Both the position numbers and the translations under genes were made by a program. Positions 7,650 through 14,305 of a DNA stretch of 21,156 nucleotides are shown here, one piece after another. Under the pieces are notes generated by a model that saw only the letters and a list, made by a program, of their open reading frames with translations, was not told the origin of the DNA and did not search any database. Where the stretch lies: the IMG/VR virus record IMGVR_UViG_3300020162_002836, positions 1-21,156 of that record, one strand, 5' to 3'. The DNA is from a virus. The first letter of the stretch is position 1. Each line of letters begins with the position of its first letter.

Positions 7650-7861
7650 ACTTTTGGTTTAAACATTTCATTAACGTGTCCACAACTAGAGCAAACAATT
7701 ACTGGTATAGGAACTATCGAGTCTTGATCAGAGCCAGTCATAAATCTAGAAACTTTTTTAATCATTAATTTTTCTTCAAACGTAGTACTTTTACACTCAT
7801 CACATTCTAGATAAGGGACCTCAGCAAGGTTTACGTTTAATTTTTGTTTTTCGTTTTCCAT
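7646..7861 (-). CDS. Zinc-ribbon protein (71 aa) coupled to gp43A
   Basis: This small protein has two CxxC knuckles, CDEC at residues 20-23 and CSSC at about 57-60. They are separated by a strand-rich segment (KLMIKKVSRF and VPIPVIV), which is the layout of a zinc ribbon. It contains no enzymatic motif. Zinc ribbons of this kind act as nucleic-acid or protein-binding modules; what this one binds is unknown. The stop overlaps the polymerase start as ATGA, so the two are translated in tandem, which suggests a replication or transcription role next to the polymerase. It lies 12 nt after the dUTPase gene. It does not resemble the T4 factors gp33 or gp55 by eye. Confidence 0.82.
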   Translation of the reverse strand: MENEKQKLNVNLAEVPYLECDECKSTTFEEKLMIKKVSRFMTGSDQDSIVPIPVIVCSSCGHVNEMFKPKV

Positions 7862-7873
7862 TTTTTTAATTTT

Positions 7874-8341
7874 TTAATAGCCTCGAGCTTGACGATCTAT
7901 GTTTTCTTTATTTTTTGCCATGTACATGTTATACATTTCTTGCGGCGTCATCCCAATTGAGATAGCCATATTCATGAAAAAGTGTAGAATGTCTATTATT
8001 TCAAATTTACACTCAAGTTGATCACGTTCAGTTAGATCAGAAAATTTTAAGTTATCATACTTAATATAGTCTTTTTTCCAATACTTCCAAACTGCACTTC
8101 CGCCGCCGTCTTCTATTCCGCCTAGTGCATCAGTTGCTTCATGAATCTCATCCAATAATGCATGAGTGTTTGAGTGCCAAAAATGCATAACTTCCCTAAG
8201 TGACATTTTAGAAAAATCGTGACCGTAAACATTGGTTTGAGTGTCCCTTTGAAGATTTAAGATATCGCCTAACGTATCACTACTTTTAGTGTAAAGATCA
8301 ATGATCTCAAGACTAGCACATTGATTATCAGTATTTGCCAT
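7874..8341 (-). CDS. All-alpha dUTPase/dCTPase (T4 gp56-like NTP pyrophosphatase, MazG superfamily)
   Basis: This enzyme hydrolyses dUTP (and possibly dCTP) to the monophosphate plus pyrophosphate, keeping uracil out of phage DNA and feeding thymidylate synthesis. The 155-aa product is helical and carries the metal-binding signature of dimeric all-alpha dUTPases. The first acidic motif is EIHEA at residues 65-69 (with D71), and the second is EIIDILHFF at 114-122 (E114, D117), followed by MAISIGMTPQEMYNMY. The C-terminus NIDRQARGY resembles the conserved basic tail of the family. It is the first gene of the long minus-strand replication unit and faces the tail sheath gene across a 115-bp divergent region. 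Whether it also acts on dCTP, as T4 gp56 does, cannot be told from sequence. Confidence 0.87.
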   Translation of the reverse strand: MANTDNQCASLEIIDLYTKSSDTLGDILNLQRDTQTNVYGHDFSKMSLREVMHFWHSNTHALLDEIHEATDALGGIEDGGGSAVWKYWKKDYIKYDNLKFSDLTERDQLECKFEIIDILHFFMNMAISIGMTPQEMYNMYMAKNKENIDRQARGY

Positions 8342-8456
8342 TTTATAATATTTGATATATTATACTGCTAAATAGATTAAGGATCTAGTAAATTTATCGC
8401 TTTTTAGAATTTAGCTATGCCTAGATAGATAAATAATTAAAAATATTTTAAAAGAA
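8342..8456. other. Divergent intergenic region between early (minus) and late (plus) units
   Basis: This 115-bp A/T-rich spacer must hold promoters for both directions. On the plus strand it contains the late-promoter-like word at 8426-8437. On the minus strand I found no convincing sigma-70 or Bacteroidota TAnnTTTG element. A TATAAT-like stretch (about 8360-8365, minus strand) is present but has no clear -33/-35 partner. No hairpin terminator or ORF is seen. Confidence 0.5.
8426..8437 (+). promoter_or_regulatory. Putative late promoter (TAGATAAATAAT) for tail sheath/endolysin
   Basis: The word TAGATAAATAAT contains GATAAATA (8428-8435), a one-base variant of the T4 late promoter TATAAATA and a fit to the NATAAATA form described for cyanophages. 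It ends 19 nt before the sheath ATG, giving a very short leader. The same 12 bases occur at the same relative place upstream of the internal-protein cassette at 17276-17287. Recognition would be by a phage gp55-type sigma factor not present in this window. Confidence 0.62.
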
Positions 8457-11456
8457 ATGGCAGAACCAAGAGTAAACTTAAACAATTATAAGTCTAGTGG
8501 TGTCTATACCATTGAGATAGACGCTAGTGAGAACGTAGTATTGCCTCTTACTACTGGTAGATTAGTGGTTGGATCTAGTAAAGTAGGGCCTTTCAACACA
8601 GTTGTGTTAATTAATGATATTCGAACATTAAGAGCAGTATTTGGAGATATTGACCCTAAATTAGAAAAAGCAGGAAGCTTCTTCCATAGAACAATTGAGG
8701 TTGCGCTTAGAGAAGGACCAGTTTTTGCATTAAATGTGATACCTTTAGACGCTGAAGAAGATCCATTACTTAATTCTGATCAGTCTTATTATACTACGTT
8801 TAATACTGAATCGACTACTAATAACAATAATTCTTTACCTGATCAATGGCCAGCTGTTGATTTCTTTAATAGAAGAAGATTGTGGTTCGCTAGCCCTGAC
8901 GAATTAAATAAAGTTAAAAACCTTTCTCTAGGAGATGATTATATCAACAATCCTGGAGGATTCGGTAATACTACTGCTACTTCAAACAAAGTATTATCTT
9001 TTGTTAATTTAGGAAACTCTAACTCTACTTTATGGACTAGACGAGCAAGCATAACTGGTTATGACATTACTGCAAAAGAGTGGTATTCAACAATAGGCGG
9101 AGGAAATTCTATTGAGTTTCCTAATTTCGTTCACCCTGATGATTTTATTTCAGACTATTTTGTTGAGGTGATTGTTATTAATGGAGATTGGTCAAACTAC
9201 TTAAGATTATCTAAAGATCCAACATACAGTCAGTTCTTTACTGAAGCTGGTCTTAGATCGGACAAATCAGCTGACTTCTTTGCATTAAGAGAAATAAAAG
9301 TAATTAGCAGAACAATTGGTTCTTTGATCCCAGGATTTAGAGATCAGTCTGGAAACACAGTCTCTATAGACGCGTTAATGAATAGAGTTTTTGCTAGCAC
9401 AGGTATACTTTGTGCACTTGATGCAGAAAAACTAGAGCTTATTAACTTAGAGTCTAACTCGTTTGTTGATTCTGATGTTGAAACACATAGAATAGACTTA
9501 ATTGGTCACGGTTTTGATGAATTAGATTCACAAAATACTCATACTGCAGATGATGGTGGATACGATATAACAGGTTCACCGTTAATTTCAGCGGACGCTA
9601 CGCCTTTACTTGATGTATTAAGTTACTCTAGACCAGCTGACTATAATTTAATATTTACCATAAACAATAATCCAAGTGTAAATACCTTGAATGAAGTTGA
9701 CTTCTTAGCTGGATATAATGATTCACCAGCAGCAACTCCAGTTGCGCTAGGAGACACTTATTTAGTTAGCCCTGCAAGCGGTGACGAATATCTTGCAGCT
9801 ATTGAAGGTAGTAAATTATATCAAGCGTATGCCAAAGGATTCCTAAGAACGGGAGATGAGATGGTGGATGGAACTAATACTTATTACATAAGAACAACTG
9901 ATAATTTAATTAGTGGAGGATTTAATTATGTAAAAATAGCAACATATCAAGACACAACGTTATTGAATCAAGTTAATACTAATTATTATACTGGTCCAAA
10001 TTCAGAAGATTATATTAAGATAATACTAGATGATGGTGAAGACTTTAAGAATACTTTTGACTTAACTGACACTGGCTTCTTTACTAGTTATGATGTACAA
10101 CAGCCTAATAAGATAGTTTTAGGTATTAATACGTTAAATGCTGTTAATAAAGCTAAAATAAATGAATTTATTAAGGTAAATAATTTTATTAAAGCTAAAG
10201 TGGTTGGATCAGTAAGACCTCGCTTATTAAAAATAATATCAGTGTCTTCGGTTGAGGAATTAAGTCCGTATACTTTAACTTACACAGTTACAACAATGGC
10301 ACCTACAGTAGATGATGTTATTGGTCTTGACGTAGATAATCTTGAATTAAAAGTTTATAAAGGCATCTATAATTTTGTAACTGAATTAAAGGGTCAAAAC
10401 TTAGGTTCTTTTAAAATAAGAGATGCTAGTTTACCTAACGGTACATCAGATAGACAAGCAAGTATATTGAGCTATTTGTTTCAATACACTTCTATTCCAG
10501 AAGCACTTGCAAATGGTGAACTTATTGACTTTAGATATGTAGTTGACTCATATGAAGGTGAGATATCACGTAACTCTAAATATTATTTAGCTAAGTTAGC
10601 TGCTATGCATGGACAAGCAATGGCATTGTTAAATGCACCGTCTATTAGACAGTTTGAAAAATCAGTTGTTCCTAGTTTTATCAATCCTACAAATAAATTA
10701 GTTTCTTCAGAGTACATCTCAACAGGTGGTAACTTATCTTTAAATCCAGAATTTACATTTAAGTTTGCAGAAGAAGACATTAATGGAATTCCACTTTCGT
10801 CTTATGCAAATTATACGTTCCCTAACTTGATTGTTAGAAGTGGTTCACGAAACATATCTGTTCCACCAGCTGCTTATATTTCTAACTTGTATGTAAAAAA
10901 ATTCAAGAACGGAACTCCTTTTTTAATTGTTGCTGGAGGAAAACGAGGAGCAATTAACGATCCTGAATTAGTTGGAATTGAATATGACTTAACTGATTCT
11001 GACCGAGATTATTTAGAGCCTGCTGGTTTTAATTTAATTGTAAAGAGAAGAGGATTTGGAACTATTTTATTTTCAAACAATACTGCTTACCAGAGAATCA
11101 ACTCTGCACTTAATAATGCTCACGTTAGAGACAACTTGTCTACTATTGAAAGAGATATTGAGCGAATTTTGTTTAATTTCTTATTTGACTTTAACGATGA
11201 GATTACACGATTAAGAGTTAGAACAATTGTTGAAAACTACCTTGACTCTGTGATAAACGCTAGAGGTATTAGTACATATGAAGTAATATTTGATAACTCA
11301 AACAATACAAATGAAGTTATTTCAGCAAATTCAGCAGTACTAGACATAAGAGTAGACTTCCCAAGAGGAATTCAAAAGTTTATTAACCGTATTACTATAA
11401 CTAGAGTAGGAGGAACATTAAGCTCAGATGCAACCGGATTTATCCCAAGCTTCTAA
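8457..11456 (+). CDS. 18: Contractile tail sheath protein (gp18-like), unusually long (999 aa)
   Basis: This protein forms the contractile sheath around the tail tube. The N-terminus has the sheath signature: YKSSGVYTIEID near residues 12-23, then LVVGSSKVGPFN and DIRTLRAVFGD, followed by AGSFFHRTIEVALREG and FALNVIP (to about residue 100). The C-terminal core is also typical (NDEITRLRVRTIVENYLDSV, then VDFPRGIQKFINRITITRVGG near the end), with the conserved AMHGQAMALLNAPSIRQFE region in the second half. T4 gp18 is about 659 aa. The extra length lies in the middle (roughly residues 105-640), which reads as Asn/Ser/Thr-rich beta domains likely to decorate the outside of the sheath. The leader is A-rich with no Shine-Dalgarno site. 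The gene is led by a late promoter motif and followed after 17 nt by the endolysin, not by a tail-tube gene. Confidence 0.93.
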   Translation: MAEPRVNLNNYKSSGVYTIEIDASENVVLPLTTGRLVVGSSKVGPFNTVVLINDIRTLRAVFGDIDPKLEKAGSFFHRTIEVALREGPVFALNVIPLDAEEDPLLNSDQSYYTTFNTESTTNNNNSLPDQWPAVDFFNRRRLWFASPDELNKVKNLSLGDDYINNPGGFGNTTATSNKVLSFVNLGNSNSTLWTRRASITGYDITAKEWYSTIGGGNSIEFPNFVHPDDFISDYFVEVIVINGDWSNYLRLSKDPTYSQFFTEAGLRSDKSADFFALREIKVISRTIGSLIPGFRDQSGNTVSIDALMNRVFASTGILCALDAEKLELINLESNSFVDSDVETHRIDLIGHGFDELDSQNTHTADDGGYDITGSPLISADATPLLDVLSYSRPADYNLIFTINNNPSVNTLNEVDFLAGYNDSPAATPVALGDTYLVSPASGDEYLAAIEGSKLYQAYAKGFLRTGDEMVDGTNTYYIRTTDNLISGGFNYVKIATYQDTTLLNQVNTNYYTGPNSEDYIKIILDDGEDFKNTFDLTDTGFFTSYDVQQPNKIVLGINTLNAVNKAKINEFIKVNNFIKAKVVGSVRPRLLKIISVSSVEELSPYTLTYTVTTMAPTVDDVIGLDVDNLELKVYKGIYNFVTELKGQNLGSFKIRDASLPNGTSDRQASILSYLFQYTSIPEALANGELIDFRYVVDSYEGEISRNSKYYLAKLAAMHGQAMALLNAPSIRQFEKSVVPSFINPTNKLVSSEYISTGGNLSLNPEFTFKFAEEDINGIPLSSYANYTFPNLIVRSGSRNISVPPAAYISNLYVKKFKNGTPFLIVAGGKRGAINDPELVGIEYDLTDSDRDYLEPAGFNLIVKRRGFGTILFSNNTAYQRINSALNNAHVRDNLSTIERDIERILFNFLFDFNDEITRLRVRTIVENYLDSVINARGISTYEVIFDNSNNTNEVISANSAVLDIRVDFPRGIQKFINRITITRVGGTLSSDATGFIPSF

Positions 11457-11473
11457 AAATTATTTAAGAGAGA

Positions 11474-12289
11474 ATGCTATTAAAAGTAGGAAGTACAGGC
11501 GATGATGTCGTAAAATTACAGAAAAAGCTAGGAGTTGATCCAGTCGGTACATTCGGTCCAAAAACTGAAGCTGCTGTCAAAGATTGGCAAAAAGCCAATG
11601 GACTGACGGCAGATGGTCTAGTAGGAGATGCTACTTGGAAAAAAATGTTTGGTGAAGTTAGTGAATCAGTAACGCCGGTATCGGTTGGTTCAATTAACTT
11701 AGAAAAACTTAAGGGTCATATTCCTGATACAGTACTAGCTCAAATACCTGAGATAGTTAAGAAGTTTAACTGTAACACAAATTTAAGACTGGCTCATTTC
11801 TTAGCTCAATGCGGACATGAGTCTGGCGGATTTAAAGCGGTTTCTGAGAACCTAAACTATAGCGCAAAAGGCTTGCTTGGTACTTTCCCTAAGTATTTTA
11901 ATTCGACAACAGCTTCTCAATATGAAAGAAAGCCTGAGATGATTGCATCTAAGGTATATGGAGGAAGAATGGGGAACGGTGCAGAGTCAACCAAAGAAGG
12001 TTATAAATTTAGAGGAAGAGGTTATATTCAATTAACGGGTAAATCTAACTATACAAACTTTAGTAAGTTTATTGGAGAAGATACTGTAGGTAATCCTGAT
12101 CTAGTTGCTAATAAGTATCCTTTAGCATCAGCTGCATTCTTTTTTGATTCAAATAAGCTATGGACAATTTGCGATAAGGGAGCGGATGATGCAACAGTTA
12201 CTGCAGTAACTAAAAGAGTAAATGGTGGAACTCTTGGACTTGCAGATAGACTTTCTCACTTTAAAGAGTATTACAGTTATTTAAGATAA
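11474..12289 (+). CDS. Endolysin: N-terminal PG-binding domain plus GH19 (chitinase/lysozyme) catalytic domain
   Basis: This 271-aa enzyme cleaves peptidoglycan glycan strands for lysis. Residues 1-60 are a PG_binding_1 domain (VGSTGDDVVKLQKKLG, VGTFGPKTEAAVKDWQ, GLTADGLVGDATW). Residues 75-271 form the GH19 domain. Its signature includes AHFLAQCGHESGGF (E116, the likely general acid), SENLNYS (E125, the likely second acidic residue), and YKFRGRGYIQLTGKSNY (177-193). There is no signal peptide, so export would need a holin or packaging into the virion. The start at 11474 is 17 nt after the sheath stop and is preceded by a purine-rich AAGAGAGA. The gene shares the late transcript with the sheath. 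Its stop is only 1 nt from the stop of a convergent gene. Confidence 0.93.
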   Translation: MLLKVGSTGDDVVKLQKKLGVDPVGTFGPKTEAAVKDWQKANGLTADGLVGDATWKKMFGEVSESVTPVSVGSINLEKLKGHIPDTVLAQIPEIVKKFNCNTNLRLAHFLAQCGHESGGFKAVSENLNYSAKGLLGTFPKYFNSTTASQYERKPEMIASKVYGGRMGNGAESTKEGYKFRGRGYIQLTGKSNYTNFSKFIGEDTVGNPDLVANKYPLASAAFFFDSNKLWTICDKGADDATVTAVTKRVNGGTLGLADRLSHFKEYYSYLR

Positions 12290-12290
12290 C

Positions 12291-12569
12291 TTATTTTTCT
12301 TCTATTAGTGTAGTCTCTAAAAATTTATCACTTTGATCTTGTAGATACTGTATTCTTTGTAATAAAATATCTTTATCTTCTTTGCTTGTCTGTTTCATAT
12401 AGGCTTCCTGTTCTTCACATTGCTTTTGCCAAAAACTAACACGCTCTTCCATCATACGATGTTGGTAGTATATCACACCTAACATAAGGATAATCACAAA
12501 AGATTGTTCTTTGAGTTTAGCTAAAAAAGTATCGGTAAAGCCTGAAGACATGGTGGTTTTATCTGACAT
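12291..12569 (-). CDS. Single-pass membrane protein with coiled-coil tail (92 aa)
   Basis: The product has a short polar N-terminus and one hydrophobic segment at about residues 23-36 (SFVIILMLGVIYYQ). A long Glu/Gln/Lys-rich helix with coiled-coil character follows to the end (from about residue 40). This N-terminal anchor plus coiled coil is the architecture of Rz-type i-spanins and of several small phage membrane proteins. The gene lies next to the endolysin but on the opposite strand, at the end of the gp32-rnh-groES unit (12 nt after groES). That placement argues against a simple lysis cassette. No lipobox or second spanin gene was found nearby. Function unassigned; a lysis, lysis-inhibition or membrane-anchoring role is possible. 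Confidence 0.75.
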   Translation of the reverse strand: MSDKTTMSSGFTDTFLAKLKEQSFVIILMLGVIYYQHRMMEERVSFWQKQCEEQEAYMKQTSKEDKDILLQRIQYLQDQSDKFLETTLIEEK

Positions 12570-12581
12570 TTATTTTATTTT

Positions 12582-12881
12582 TTATTCAAACTCTTCAAGA
12601 GAGATATCATCAGGGCTATCTAGAATACAAATAAGCTCATTTGCCATAATCATATAATGTTTTTCACCTTTATAGTAGAGCTCCATTCCAGCATATCGGT
12701 TGAATAGGACTAGGTCACCTGATTTAACTAACATAGGGTTGTTTGTTGAGCCGTCTCCACAAGCAACAATAGTTCCAACATTTGGCTTCTTAACTGCTTT
12801 TTCAGGAAGTAGGATTCCGTGAGTTGTAGATGTCTCTTTATCTCTAGGTTTTACTAAAATTCTTTCGTATAGAGGTTTCAT
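12582..12881 (-). CDS. groES: GroES-type co-chaperonin
   Basis: This 99-aa protein matches bacterial GroES across its length. It starts with KPLYERILVKPRDKE and has a mobile loop centred on HGILLPEKA (residues 21-29). The barrel strands VGTIVACGDG (35-44), SGDLVLFNRYAGMEL (54-68) and HYMIMANELICIL (75-87) follow. The loop, with the hydrophobic ILLP tripeptide region and the following KKPN, looks like that of Bacteroidota GroES (I/L-I/L-P then acidic/basic AKEKPQ). It would cap host GroEL, in the role T4 gp31 plays when folding the major capsid protein gp23. The C-terminus carries an extra acidic extension (DSPDDISLEEFE). The start overlaps the upstream rnh... unit boundary: the rnh stop at 12878 and this ATG form ATGA. 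Confidence 0.93.
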   Translation of the reverse strand: MKPLYERILVKPRDKETSTTHGILLPEKAVKKPNVGTIVACGDGSTNNPMLVKSGDLVLFNRYAGMELYYKGEKHYMIMANELICILDSPDDISLEEFE

Positions 12882-14014
12882 ATGGTTGATAATTTATTTT
12901 TTAAATTTGTAAATTCTTTATAATTAAAAGTAGTAGTTGAGTATGAAGCAAAGAACTCTTCTAGTGAGTTCCTGATTTCATCTGGGAATACTTGAGTAGA
13001 AAGACGAGTTAGTCTAATATTAAAAATTAAGTGTTCCCTGATTTCATCTAATTTATTTGTGTCTGTTGCTTTGGTTATTAAATGAATTTGATTTGTAGTT
13101 TCATTAATAAACTCAGTATTAAGTGAGTCTAAACTAGACATAATAGAGTCTCCAAACTTTTCTGATAGGTTTAAAATAACTTTTTGAGACCTAGATGGAG
13201 TAAGATTAGTTATTCTTGGGATATTATCTGACTTGTCACCTAAAAAAACTTTAGTTAAGACTTCGTCAATTAAGTCTACTTTATGCTCAACATAATCCTT
13301 GTTTTTAAGGTTAGCTATTACTTTTTCGATACTTGATCCACTAATATTGTCCATGCTTAAAGAAAAGAAGTTATCTTCCTCTGTTTCAGCAGACTGTGGA
13401 ACTAGTTGAGATGGGATAAAAAGCCTCTTGTGTTTTGCCATTTGTTTAGGAACAATTAAAAGAACGTTTTTGTGTGATATGCCAGTCAATTGTTTTAGGT
13501 CTTGATCTACTGAATAAATTAGCACATCTTCATTTGTTACTTCACAAAGGTATGCAATTATATCGTCTCCTTCAGTTCCTTTAAATCTATATTGATTAAT
13601 GCCACACTGATCAACTAGGTGTGGCATTATAACCTGTTGAAAATAATCAAAGAATAAGTATTGAAACTCATCATATTTTCTAGTCCCTTTGTATTTAAAC
13701 TCTTGGGGAGCTGATGTTGTTTTAAAATCATAGCTCTTAAAGAAGTTGTTAGTATACTCTTTTCTCCAACTTTTAGAATCAAAAACTATATGAACTTCGG
13801 TTGGAGGAGTAGAGGTAGCTGATATTAAAGAATTAAGATAAGTAAAACAAAAGTTTCTAAATGAGATTCTTACTTTATCCTTTAACTTAAATCCATCTTC
13901 TAATAAGTCTTCAACATAATAAACTTCGCTTATTAACTTGTCTCTTAACGTGACTGATTTAGTCACACTGATTGCAACATTAATAAATGCATTACCGTCT
14001 ATTATTAGATTCAT
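12878..14014 (-). CDS. rnh: RNase H / 5'-3' exonuclease (T4 Rnh, FEN1-like)
   Basis: This is a structure-specific 5' nuclease that removes RNA primers and adjacent DNA from lagging-strand fragments. The acidic metal-binding set of the family is present: D6 in IIDGNAF, D79 in VFDSKSWRKEY, then E148/D150/D151 in KGTEGDDIIAYL, and D170/D172 in IYSVDQDL. The helix-3-turn-helix segment is FLGDKSDNIPRI (about 257-268, with D260 and D263). A basic arch region (EFKYKGTRKYDEF, 105-117) precedes the second acidic cluster. The length is 378 aa against about 305 for T4 Rnh; extra residues lie around 205-245 and at the C-terminus. It follows the 95-aa gene by 1 nt and overlaps groES by 4 nt. Confidence 0.92.
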   Translation of the reverse strand: MNLIIDGNAFINVAISVTKSVTLRDKLISEVYYVEDLLEDGFKLKDKVRISFRNFCFTYLNSLISATSTPPTEVHIVFDSKSWRKEYTNNFFKSYDFKTTSAPQEFKYKGTRKYDEFQYLFFDYFQQVIMPHLVDQCGINQYRFKGTEGDDIIAYLCEVTNEDVLIYSVDQDLKQLTGISHKNVLLIVPKQMAKHKRLFIPSQLVPQSAETEEDNFFSLSMDNISGSSIEKVIANLKNKDYVEHKVDLIDEVLTKVFLGDKSDNIPRITNLTPSRSQKVILNLSEKFGDSIMSSLDSLNTEFINETTNQIHLITKATDTNKLDEIREHLIFNIRLTRLSTQVFPDEIRNSLEEFFASYSTTTFNYKEFTNLKNKLSTI

Positions 14015-14015
14015 C

Positions 14016-14303
14016 TTAGTCTTCTGATTTTTTCTCTTGGTCTGACGAAGTTTTACGCAATGTCCTAATTGCAGCAGCTAATGTCTCTGCCTCAAGTAGA
14101 CCATACGATCCTTTCTTTTGTGCAAAATTAGCAGACGCTACTAAAACATATACTGCTTGATCTGGAGTAAGGTTATGAATAAATTTTTCATAAGCAGCGT
14201 CATCTTTGTAACCGATTATTCCAAATAGTATGTTATTTGGATCATGCTGCTCAACCTGAGCAGCATTATCTGTTTTTTCAATTTCTATATTTGTCTCTTC
14301 CAT
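14016..14303 (-). CDS. Hypothetical acidic protein (95 aa) between gp32 and rnh
   Basis: The protein is not recognised. Both ends are acidic and probably flexible (residues 1-22 and 83-95). The middle is a compact helical domain: NNILFGIIGYKDDAAYEKFIHNL, DQAVYVLVASANFAQKKGSYGLL, then AETLAAAIRTLRK. The gene lies 2 nt after gp32 and 1 nt before rnh. In T4 the interval between 32 and rnh holds genes 59 (helicase loader), 33 (late co-activator) and dsbA, so this single small gene occupies that slot. It does not look like any of the three by eye. Tight packing and uninterrupted coding make it a real gene; its role is open. Confidence 0.78.
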   Translation of the reverse strand: MEETNIEIEKTDNAAQVEQHDPNNILFGIIGYKDDAAYEKFIHNLTPDQAVYVLVASANFAQKKGSYGLLEAETLAAAIRTLRKTSSDQEKKSED

Positions 14304-14305
14304 GA

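Noticed and set aside
10583-10780. 65-aa minus-strand frame inside the tail sheath gene
   Set aside because: It is antisense within a well-supported structural gene, with no promoter or leader.
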